This document shows positions 52,505 to 59,210 of a stretch of 64,000 nucleotides of DNA, in pieces (positions within the stretch are counted from its first letter, which is position 1; each line of letters opens with the position of its first letter). Position numbers and translations under genes: made by a program. The DNA is from Chitinophaga sp. LS1 (lineage in GTDB: Bacteria > Bacteroidota > Bacteroidia > Chitinophagales > Chitinophagaceae): assembly GCF_034274695.1 (NCBI RefSeq), contig NZ_CP128362.1:4962501-5026500 (forward strand), written 5' to 3'. The notes beneath the pieces were generated by a model. The model was not told the DNA's origin. It saw only the letters and a list, made by a program, of their open reading frames with translations, and did not search any database.

Positions 52505-52517
52505 TTGTCCTGGACAA
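52505..52517. promoter_or_regulatory. Inverted repeat upstream of the hmgA leader promoter
   Basis: ttgtcc-t-ggacaa, a perfect 6+6 palindrome, 27 nt before the -7 element. Because the promoter lacks a TTTG at -33, an activator site is plausible. Confidence 0.45.
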
Positions 52518-52544
52518 CAAAGCGTGTAATATTCAGTAATTCAC

Positions 52545-52552
52545 TACATTTG
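52545..52552 (+). promoter_or_regulatory. -7 element of the hmgA leader promoter
   Basis: TACATTTG, an exact consensus match, ending 17 nt before the ATG of the 33-codon leader ORF. Confidence 0.6.
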
Positions 52553-52568
52553 TTCCAACCACGTTACG

Positions 52569-52670
52569 ATGCCTTATTTTCGCAACTTCACATATTATAT
52601 CGATAAGCGCCGCTGGAAATACTGTTTTCTGCTGGCAGCTTTGGCCATGGACGCCGCTTTCGTTTTTTAA
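52569..52670 (+). CDS. 33-residue leader peptide ahead of hmgA
   Basis: ATG to TAA, 33 codons. The first half is strongly aromatic and basic (MPYFRNFTYYIDKRRW), the second half is KYCFLLAALAMDAAFVF. The same length and the motif KYCFL-x4-LAMDA occur in the ORF ahead of hppD. Between the two, codons for K, C, F, D and A differ only at third positions, which argues for selection on the peptide. It starts 17 nt after a -7 element, at the very 5' end of the transcript, and ends 45 nt before hmgA. I infer a regulatory leader peptide; no known family is recognised. Confidence 0.65.
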   Translation: MPYFRNFTYYIDKRRWKYCFLLAALAMDAAFVF

Positions 52671-52715
52671 CGTTTGTCATAAAATTGTAACTCCACACAT
52701 CAAAACATATTTGTA

Positions 52716-53873
52716 ATGCCTCATTATTGTAAGCTGGGAGAGATCCCGCACAAGCGTCATACCCAGTTCCGCAAACCGGATGGGTCGTTGTACTCCGAAC
52801 AGTTATTTTCCACTGAAGGCTTTTCTTCCAATTCTACGTTGTTGTATCATTGTCATCCTCCTACAGAAATTGTAAAGGTAGATACGCCATTTTCGGTAGC
52901 GCCAAAAGTAGCGGAAGAGAAGATGCTCAAGCACCGGAGTTTTCAGGGATTTAATATCATGCCTAAAAAAGATTTTCTGCAAAGCAGGAAACCGGTATTG
53001 GTGAATAGTGATCTGCACATCGTATTAGCGGCTCCGCAGGAGAGTATGACGGAGTACTTTTATAAAAATGCGGATGCAGATGAAATGATCTTTGTGCATG
53101 AAGGGAGTGGTACACTGCTTACACAGTATGGACAGTTGTCATTTTCCTATGGTGATTACCTGGTGGTACCACGCGGCACCATTTACCAGGTACACTTCAA
53201 TACGGCAGACAACAGGCTGTTTATCGTAGAATCATTTAGTCCTATTCGTTATCCGCAGCGGTATTTAAGCAAGTTTGGGCAGTTGCTGGAACATGCGCCT
53301 TATTGTGAGCGGGACATCCGCCAGCCGGAGAACCTGGTAACGGTGGATCAGGCAGGTGATTATTTAATTAAGATAAAAAAGAAAGGCATGATGTATCCTA
53401 TACACTATGCGCATCATCCATTTGATGTGATAGGGTGGGATGGATGCGAGTATCCGTTTGCCTTTTCCATACACGATTTCGAGCCGATTACGGGGCGCGT
53501 GCACCAGCCACCACCGGTGCATCAGACATTTGAAGGGCATAATTTTGTGGTGTGTTCATTTGTACCAAGAATGTATGATTACCACCCGGCGTCTATACCT
53601 GCGCCTTACAATCATAGTAATATTGATAGTGATGAAGTGCTGTATTATGTAGATGGTGATTTTATGAGTCGCAAGCATGTGACAAGAGGAATGATCACGT
53701 TACATCCCGGTGGTATTCCACATGGACCACATCCGGGCGCGGTGGAGAAGAGTATCGGGAAAACGGAAACGAAAGAGCTGGCGGTGATGGTGGATACTTT
53801 TCATCCATTGCAGATTACAGAAGAGGCGTTGGGAATAGAGGATGAAAGTTATACTATGAGTTGGAAGGAGTAG
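52716..53873 (+). CDS. hmgA: Homogentisate 1,2-dioxygenase
   Basis: 385 residues, shorter than animal enzymes but usual for the phylum. The cupin barrel carries NHSNIDSDEVLYYVDGDFMS and LHPGGIPHGPHPGA, the iron-binding His/Glu region; YHPASIPAPYN precedes it. It opens the homogentisate ring to maleylacetoacetate in tyrosine/phenylalanine breakdown. The next upstream enzyme of the pathway, hppD, is encoded 1.9 kb further on in the same direction with a matching leader peptide, indicating shared control. Confidence 0.94.
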   Translation: MPHYCKLGEIPHKRHTQFRKPDGSLYSEQLFSTEGFSSNSTLLYHCHPPTEIVKVDTPFSVAPKVAEEKMLKHRSFQGFNIMPKKDFLQSRKPVLVNSDLHIVLAAPQESMTEYFYKNADADEMIFVHEGSGTLLTQYGQLSFSYGDYLVVPRGTIYQVHFNTADNRLFIVESFSPIRYPQRYLSKFGQLLEHAPYCERDIRQPENLVTVDQAGDYLIKIKKKGMMYPIHYAHHPFDVIGWDGCEYPFAFSIHDFEPITGRVHQPPPVHQTFEGHNFVVCSFVPRMYDYHPASIPAPYNHSNIDSDEVLYYVDGDFMSRKHVTRGMITLHPGGIPHGPHPGAVEKSIGKTETKELAVMVDTFHPLQITEEALGIEDESYTMSWKE

Positions 53874-53958
53874 GGGGATCAGATTTAGTTTAAGCAGGGG
53901 GGTATTGCTGCAAGCAGTCGTGTTTAACGCTTTAGCCGGCCAGAGGCCCTTCCCAAAA

Positions 53959-53998
53959 AAAGAGCGTGTATCTTATGTTGAAGGTACACGCTCTTTTA
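53959..53998 (+). terminator. Hairpin downstream of hmgA
   Basis: aaagagcgtgta (53959-53970) pairs with tacacgctcttt (53985-53996), followed by T-rich sequence. Confidence 0.7.
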
Positions 53999-54108
53999 TT
54001 CGGATACCTGATGGAGCCGGATTTCCATTTTATGCGGGTCCAGGGAGTTTCATTTATTTTTGATCCATCCTGATTTTCTATATTGCATAACAATAAAACG
54101 GGAACAAA

Positions 54109-55101
54109 ATGGAATTTAGACAATTAGGCGAAAGCGAACTGAAGGTAAGCGCCATTACATTTGGCGCATGGGCAATTGGTGGATGGATGTGGGGCGGCGC
54201 AGAGCGGAAAGACGCTGTGGAAGCGATCAAAGCATCTATTGATGAAGGTGTTACTTCTATTGATACGGCACCCATTTATGGCCAGGGATTAAGCGAAGAA
54301 ATTGTAGGCGAAGCGCTGAAAGGAACAGACCGTAGCAAGGTACAGCTCCTCACTAAATTTGGTATGCGCTGGGATCTGGCAAAAGGTGAGTTTGGTTTTA
54401 AGAGCAAAGACAACAGCGGGAAAGATATTGATATCTACAAATATGCAGGGAAGGAAAGTGTGATCCTTGAGTGTGAGAATAGTCTGAAGAGACTGGGTAC
54501 AGATTATATCGATCTGTTACAGATTCACTGGCCAGACCCGACAACACCGATTGAAGAAACTTTCGAAGCTGTGGCACAATTAAAACAACAGGGTAAGATC
54601 CGCGAAGCAGGTGTATGTAACTACAATGTGGAGCAGATGAAGAAAGCAGACAGCGTGGTAAAACTCGCTTCCAACCAGGTGCCTTTCAGCATGGTAGAGC
54701 GGAATATCGAAAAGGAAACAGTACCTTATTGCATAGAAAACAAAAAAGGTATTTTGGCATACAGTCCGCTGCAGCGGGGGGTGCTGACAGGGAAGATCAA
54801 ACCGGGGCATCAGTTCGGAGAGGGCGATACCCGTGCGGGATCTAAATACTACAAGGAAGATAACCTGGTTCGTATCAATGCATTCCTTGACCAGATCCGC
54901 CCGATGGCAGAAAGTAAGAATGTAACACTGGCTCAGTTGGTGATCCGCTGGACGATTGAAAGGCCGGGTATTACAGTAGCGTTGGTAGGTGCCCGGGATG
55001 CGAATCAGGCGATACAGAATGCAAGAGCTATTCATGTAAAACTGGGTGCAGAGGAGATCAAGTATATCAATGATAAATTATATCAGCTGGAATTGATTTA
55101 A
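54109..55101 (+). CDS. Aldo/keto reductase
   Basis: 330 residues. Catalytic tetrad region: TSIDTAPIYGQGLSEEIVGE (Asp, Tyr), VQLLTKFGMRWD (Lys), and IDLLQIHWPDPTTPIEE (His). The C-terminal NADPH-binding VALVGARDANQAIQNARAIH matches the YajO/YghZ-type branch. It reduces an aldehyde or ketone with NADPH. It sits between hmgA and hppD but has its own spacing and no shared leader, so a link to tyrosine breakdown is not shown. Confidence 0.9.
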   Translation: MEFRQLGESELKVSAITFGAWAIGGWMWGGAERKDAVEAIKASIDEGVTSIDTAPIYGQGLSEEIVGEALKGTDRSKVQLLTKFGMRWDLAKGEFGFKSKDNSGKDIDIYKYAGKESVILECENSLKRLGTDYIDLLQIHWPDPTTPIEETFEAVAQLKQQGKIREAGVCNYNVEQMKKADSVVKLASNQVPFSMVERNIEKETVPYCIENKKGILAYSPLQRGVLTGKIKPGHQFGEGDTRAGSKYYKEDNLVRINAFLDQIRPMAESKNVTLAQLVIRWTIERPGITVALVGARDANQAIQNARAIHVKLGAEEIKYINDKLYQLELI

Positions 55102-55207
55102 TTCATGTAGCGTTAGCAATTTCCTGCAAGTTCGGTACATCTTGCTATTAAAAGGGTACTTCATTATTGTAGAGATATTGAGGTGCCCTTTTTGAGTAGT
55201 TTGCTGG

Positions 55208-55394
55208 TCGAAGGAGCATCGAAGAAGCATCGAAGGAGCATCGAAGAAGCGTCGAAGAAGCATCGAAGAAGCATCGAAGAAGTATCGAAGAAGCGTCGAA
55301 GGAGCATCGAAGAAGTATCGAAGAAGCATCGAAGAAGTATCGAAGAAGCATCGAAGAAGTATCGAAGAAGCGTCGAAGAAGCATCGAAGATAGA
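55208..55394. repeat. 17-copy 11-bp tandem array
   Basis: Consensus TCGAAGAAGCA; TCGAAG starts at 55208, 55219 and every 11 bases to 55384 without a break. Variation is confined to three positions (A/G at 7, C/T at 10, A/G at 11). Both strands are open across it, giving 11-residue repeats, but these translations are by-products of the period. Lies between the aldo/keto reductase gene and the hppD leader. Confidence 0.92.
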
Positions 55395-55424
55395 TTAGCA
55401 AAACAATAAAACAAATACGGGTAA

Positions 55425-55491
55425 TGTATCAAGCTGATACACTACCACAAATGTGATATTTTGTTTTATTCAAAAGGAATGCATATTATTG
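55425..55491 (+). promoter_or_regulatory. Operator-like palindrome and promoter of the hppD leader
   Basis: TGTATCA-AGC-TGATACA (55425-55441) is a perfect 7+7 palindrome. Then TTTG (55460-55463), a 20-nt spacer and TATTATTG (55484-55491), one base off consensus. The leader ATG is 17 nt beyond, the same spacing as at hmgA. Confidence 0.6.
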
Positions 55492-55507
55492 CACTAGCAA
55501 CTATTTC

Positions 55508-55609
55508 ATGTTCAATACGCGCACATACCACTCTTCCAAATCAGACCAGCGTCACAGCAAGTACTGCTTCCTGATGTCCACGCTGGCCATGGATGCTGTA
55601 ATCGCCTGA
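55508..55609 (+). CDS. 33-residue leader peptide ahead of hppD
   Basis: ATG to TGA, 33 codons, the same length as the hmgA leader. The N-terminal half is hydrophilic (MFNTRTYHSSKSDQRHS), the C-terminal half is KYCFLMSTLAMDAVIA. It shares KYCFL-x4-LAMDA with the hmgA leader at an equivalent position, with synonymous codon changes. The stop codon is followed immediately by a hairpin. Location at the extreme 5' end of the transcript and 140 nt before hppD suggest cis-acting control; function inferred. Confidence 0.65.
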   Translation: MFNTRTYHSSKSDQRHSKYCFLMSTLAMDAVIA

Positions 55610-55650
55610 TTACAGATATGCGCCCGATTTTCACTATTACATATCTGTAA
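55610..55650 (+). promoter_or_regulatory. Hairpin directly after the hppD leader stop codon
   Basis: ttacagatatg (55610-55620) and catatctgtaa (55640-55650) form a perfect 11-bp stem with a 19-nt loop, starting at the base after TGA. No U-run follows, so it is not a plain terminator. Confidence 0.6.
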
Positions 55651-55749
55651 CCTCTCCTTGTAATGATGCCAATGCTTATGCGCATTGCTTTCATTCATTC
55701 ACATACACATACACCAAAACTTTCTACATCTCTTAAAAATCAAACCACC

Positions 55750-56886
55750 ATGAGTACTGCTCCTGATGCTGCCCTGGCAGCAGCTCCTGCCAATGTAAAA
55801 GACTTTTTACCATTGAACGGCACTGACTACGTTGAATTCTACGTAGGGAATGCAAAACAGGCCGCCCACTATTACAAAACCGCTTTCGGCTTCCAGTCCC
55901 TCGCTTATGCAGGCCCGGAAACAGGTGTGAAAGATCGCTCCTCCTATGTACTGGTGCAAAACAAACTCCGTTTTGTACTGACCACGCCGCTTCAGCCTAA
56001 CAACGACCTGGCTGCACACATTGCCGCCCACGGTGATGGTGTAAAAGTACTCGCGCTATGGGTAGACGATGCCCGCTCTGCATTTGAAGAAACTGTAAAG
56101 AGAGGTGCTAAACCTTACATGGAGCCAAAAGAGGAGAAAGATGAATTTGGTACCGTAGTACGCAGTGGTATTCACGCTTATGGCGATACCGTACACCTTT
56201 TTGTAGAAAGAAAGAACTACAACGGTCCTTTCCTGCCAGGTTACAAAGAATGGAAATCAACTTACAACCCAACCGATACCGGTCTTCAATATGTAGACCA
56301 TTGCGTAGGCAATGTGGGTTGGAATGAAATGAATACCTGGGTAGACTTCTACGAACAGGTAATGGGTTTCCGGAACCTGCTCAGCTTCGATGATAAAGAC
56401 ATTTCTACCGAATATTCTGCCCTCATGAGTAAGGTAATGAGCAATGGCAACGGTCGTGTGAAATTCCCGATCAATGAGCCTGCAGAAGGTAAGAAGAAAT
56501 CGCAGATCGAAGAATACCTCGATTTCTATGGTGGTCCGGGCGTACAGCACGTAGCCATCGCAACCAATAATATTATTCAGACAGTAACCGACCTGCAGGA
56601 CAGGGGTGTAGAATTCCTGAAAGTTCCGGGATCTTACTACGATACCCTGCTGGACAGGGTAGGAGAGATCGACGAAGACCTGCAGCCACTGAGAGAGCTG
56701 GGTATTCTCGTAGATCGTGACGACGAAGGTTACCTGTTACAGATATTCACCAAACCCGTACAGGACAGACCCACTGTTTTCTTTGAAATCATCCAGCGCA
56801 AGGGCGCCCAGTCATTTGGTAAGGGCAACTTCAAGGCTTTGTTTGAATCTATTGAAAGAGAGCAGGCATTAAGAGGTAACCTGTAA
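55750..56886 (+). CDS. hppD: 4-hydroxyphenylpyruvate dioxygenase
   Basis: 378 residues from ATG 55750 (MSTAPDAALAAAPANVKDFL); the frame opens further up at 55663 but that part lies in the leader. Two VOC halves: LNGTDYVEFYVGNAKQAAHY and VDHCVGNVGWNEMNTWVDFY (first iron His), GPGVQHVAIATNNI (second His), and LLQIFTKPVQDRPTVFFEII (Glu). It turns 4-hydroxyphenylpyruvate into homogentisate, the substrate of HmgA. Ends at a terminator followed by the dispersed repeat. Confidence 0.95.
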   Translation: MSTAPDAALAAAPANVKDFLPLNGTDYVEFYVGNAKQAAHYYKTAFGFQSLAYAGPETGVKDRSSYVLVQNKLRFVLTTPLQPNNDLAAHIAAHGDGVKVLALWVDDARSAFEETVKRGAKPYMEPKEEKDEFGTVVRSGIHAYGDTVHLFVERKNYNGPFLPGYKEWKSTYNPTDTGLQYVDHCVGNVGWNEMNTWVDFYEQVMGFRNLLSFDDKDISTEYSALMSKVMSNGNGRVKFPINEPAEGKKKSQIEEYLDFYGGPGVQHVAIATNNIIQTVTDLQDRGVEFLKVPGSYYDTLLDRVGEIDEDLQPLRELGILVDRDDEGYLLQIFTKPVQDRPTVFFEIIQRKGAQSFGKGNFKALFESIEREQALRGNL

Positions 56887-56944
56887 AAATTCGGGTAGGT
56901 CTATTCTATCGAAGATCCGCCGTTCTATTGTTGTTTTAGCAAGT

Positions 56945-56976
56945 AGGGCTGTTCCGTACGGAACAGCCCTTTATTT
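56945..56976 (+). terminator. Terminator of hppD
   Basis: Perfect 12-bp arms agggctgttccg (56945-56956) and cggaacagccct (56959-56970), then TTATTTTT. Confidence 0.85.
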
Positions 56977-56979
56977 TTC

Positions 56980-57015
56980 GTTAAAATGGTTTTCTACAAA
57001 AACTCCCTGTTTAAT
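56980..57015 (+). repeat. Terminator-trailing repeat, hppD copy
   Basis: gttaaaatggttttctac then aactccctgttta directly after the terminator, matching units at 10649-10775 and, inverted, 6901-7008. The rest of the gap to 57223 shows no convincing gene. Confidence 0.5.
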
Positions 57016-57223
57016 TTTTCCTACTATCACCCTCATGATATTTCCAGGCTTCCTTCCTCACTTTTCCAAAAATCCCCCCTATTTGATAGTTTAACATTTC
57101 CTTGACAACCAGTACTTTACCCCCAACAGCCGCGACTATGGCGCTGATGCCTCCGGCATGCCACATTCGGGGGATTGCTATTGTTGCAAATTTTGAAATA
57201 ATTTGCATGACAGATCGTTGTTT

Positions 57224-57442
57224 ATGAGAATACAAACATTACTAGGCGCGTTATTTCTATTGGCAGGAATTTTTCAAATGATTACAGCTGTGCTGATCTA
57301 TCAGGGAGAGCGCCACTACATACTCCGTTTTGCAAATCGCAAGGTCGGAATCGTGATATACGCTATTTTTTCAATATTATTGTTTTATCTTGCATATAGA
57401 ACGTTCAATGCGCAACCGGGCGCCACACCGGCTAAACCGTAA
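57224..57442 (+). CDS. Small two-helix membrane protein
   Basis: 72 residues from ATG 57224 (MRIQTLLGALFLLAGIFQMI); an upstream ATG at 57203 is open but less likely. Two membrane helices (about 5-25 and 40-60, RKVGIVIYAIFSILLFYLAY) join through a short loop, and the tail is Pro/Ala-rich. No family recognised. It lies 29 nt before the L,D-transpeptidase gene and may be co-transcribed. Confidence 0.62.
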   Translation: MRIQTLLGALFLLAGIFQMITAVLIYQGERHYILRFANRKVGIVIYAIFSILLFYLAYRTFNAQPGATPAKP

Positions 57443-57471
57443 ACGTGAAATAATAAAGGGTTAAAATATCT

Positions 57472-58230
57472 ATGAAGCAGGTCGTTTTAGCAGTAATGAT
57501 ACTACTTGGGGTAGGAAAAGTGTTTGCCCAGCAGCAGTCATTTCTGGACAACCAGAAGATGTTCCCGAAAGTAGGCTTAGCCTACAGGGATAAGGAGGAG
57601 CAGTTAAAGAAGGAGTTTGAAAAGAAAGGCCTGGAATACCCGGCTAAATACATCTTCCTCCGGTCGTTCAAACTGGATAGTGAACTGGAAATCTGGGTGA
57701 AAAATAAGGCTACCGACACTTTTCGTCTCTTTAAATCTTACCGGGTATGTACCCTGTCAGGCAAAATGGGCCCTAAACGCAAAGAAGGGGACCAGCAGGT
57801 ACCAGAAGGGTTCTATTATATCAATGACTTCAATCCGAATAGTAACTACCACCTTTCACTGGGTATCAATTATCCGAACTTCTCCGACAAGATCCTCAGC
57901 GATCCGAAGAAACCGGGCAATGAGATCTATATCCATGGTAGCTGTCTGACCATCGGTTGCATTCCGCTCACCGATGAATTTATTGATGAAGTATACATCC
58001 TGGCTGTCAATGCCAAGAACGCTGGTCAGGACTTCATTCCGGTACACGTATTCCCGGTTAAGTTCGGCCGCACCCGTTCTTTGGAATACCTGCAGGGCGT
58101 AAAACTGAACCCGGAAGATAAGACGTCTACCAAGTTCTGGGCGGACCTTAAAACCGCATACGATTACTTTGAACAGCACCACCGTCTCCCGGTTGTCCTT
58201 GTAGACAACAAAGGCCAATATGTTATGTAA
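57472..58230 (+). CDS. L,D-transpeptidase-family protein (YafK type)
   Basis: 252 residues, signal peptide (MKQVVLAVMILLGVGKVFAQ). The YkuD domain carries EIYIHGSCLTIGCIPLTDEF, i.e. the HG...GC catalytic motif of the YafK/DpaA branch. Members either cross-link peptidoglycan or cut lipoproteins from it in the periplasm; the sequence alone does not choose. Follows the small membrane protein and ends at a terminator. Confidence 0.88.
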   Translation: MKQVVLAVMILLGVGKVFAQQQSFLDNQKMFPKVGLAYRDKEEQLKKEFEKKGLEYPAKYIFLRSFKLDSELEIWVKNKATDTFRLFKSYRVCTLSGKMGPKRKEGDQQVPEGFYYINDFNPNSNYHLSLGINYPNFSDKILSDPKKPGNEIYIHGSCLTIGCIPLTDEFIDEVYILAVNAKNAGQDFIPVHVFPVKFGRTRSLEYLQGVKLNPEDKTSTKFWADLKTAYDYFEQHHRLPVVLVDNKGQYVM

Positions 58231-58248
58231 GAAATTCATTGCTTCCAT

Positions 58249-58286
58249 AAAAAGCGCTCCTACCGCCGGTAAGAGCGCTTTTTGCT
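58249..58286 (+). terminator. Terminator of the L,D-transpeptidase gene
   Basis: Perfect 11-bp arms aaaaagcgctc (58249-58259) and gagcgcttttt (58273-58283) with inner tacc/ggta pairing. Confidence 0.85.
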
Positions 58287-58396
58287 TTTATATCCCCCTT
58301 TCTTTTTGTAACTTTTCCTTCCGCTTATTTATTTTTTCTATGAAAAGTCAGTTTTTTTTCGAAACTTGAGACTAAAGGTCAAATCAATTTACTATT

Positions 58397-58972
58397 ATGA
58401 ACAGAAGAGAAGCCATTCGGAACGTTGCCATTCTCTTAGGGTCGGCAATTTCCGCGTCCACGTTGTCAGCCCTTGAAGGCTGTAATCCAAAAGGCCCCGA
58501 CAATTATGCGTTGCAGGCGCCTGAAACCCAAAAGATGCTGGCCGGGATTGTAGATACGATCATCCCTGAAACCGATACACCTGGTGCCAAAGCTGCCAAA
58601 GTAGACGAGTTTATTGCCCTCATGCTGAATGATTGCTACAAACCAGAAGACCAGAAACTGGTATTGGATGGTCTGAAAAAGATCGATGAGTCAGCACAAA
58701 AGCAATTCAAAAAGCCATTCGTAGACCTGAGCGCAGATCAGAAAACTACCATTCTGACTGATATCGACAAGGAACGTGTTGCTTACAATAAACGTGAAAA
58801 CAAAAAGGAAAAGGATCCCACGCACTATTTCCAGATCCTGAAAGAACTGACCCTCGTCGGGTATTTCACCTCCGAAGCCGGTGCTACCAAAGCACTCCGT
58901 TATGTACCGGTACCTGGCAAATACGAAGGTTGTATACCTTATACTAAAGGGGAGAAAGCCTGGGCTATGTAG
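58397..58972 (+). CDS. Gluconate 2-dehydrogenase subunit 3-family protein
   Basis: 191 residues. The N-terminus MNRREAIRNVAILLGSAISA resembles a Tat-type signal, then LEGC. The body (MLAGIVDTIIPETDTPGAKA, FIALMLNDCYKPEDQKLVLD, YFQILKELTLVGYFTSEAGA) is the small, subunit-3 fold that pairs with GMC-type dehydrogenases, here encoded 238 nt downstream. It probably carries the complex across the inner membrane. Its last codons (GEKAWAM-stop) seed a tandem repeat. Confidence 0.88.
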   Translation: MNRREAIRNVAILLGSAISASTLSALEGCNPKGPDNYALQAPETQKMLAGIVDTIIPETDTPGAKAAKVDEFIALMLNDCYKPEDQKLVLDGLKKIDESAQKQFKKPFVDLSADQKTTILTDIDKERVAYNKRENKKEKDPTHYFQILKELTLVGYFTSEAGATKALRYVPVPGKYEGCIPYTKGEKAWAM

Positions 58973-59154
58973 TTATTCAACAGGTGTAAAAAACCTGGAC
59001 TATGTAGTTATTCAACAGGTGTAAAAACCTGGACTATGTAGTCAATCAACAGGTGTAAAAGCCTGGGCTATGTAGTTATTCAACAGGTGTAAAAAACCTG
59101 GACTATGCAGTCAATCGACAGGTGTAAAAAACCTGGGCTATGCAGTCAATTAAC
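58959..59154 (+). repeat. Tandem repeat seeded in the 3' end of the subunit gene
   Basis: Units start cctgg(g/a)ctatg at 58959, 58994, 59028, 59062, 59097 and 59132 (partial), 34-35 bp each; the first contains the gene's stop codon. Between units lies attcaacaggtgtaaaa. Units stay 85% or more alike by eye, more uniform than the other echoes. Not a CRISPR: units abut with no spacers. Confidence 0.92.
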
Positions 59155-59210
59155 GTTAAATAGATAAGACTCGTTCGCGCACATTAATTCATCAACTCAA
59201 GTAGAATTCC

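Noticed and set aside
55078..55432. Open frames on both strands across the 11-bp array (proteins of 11-residue repeats)
   Set aside because: The frames exist because an 11-bp repeat without stops is open in all phases; no ribosome site, no non-repeat domain.
57011..57208. Minus-strand frame of about 65 codons between hppD and the small membrane gene
   Set aside because: No recognisable features, overlaps the promoter area of the divergent small gene, and begins in the dispersed repeat area; kept only as a weak possibility.
58959..59154. CRISPR array
   Set aside because: Units of 34-35 bp abut one another with no unique spacers, and no cas gene is present.
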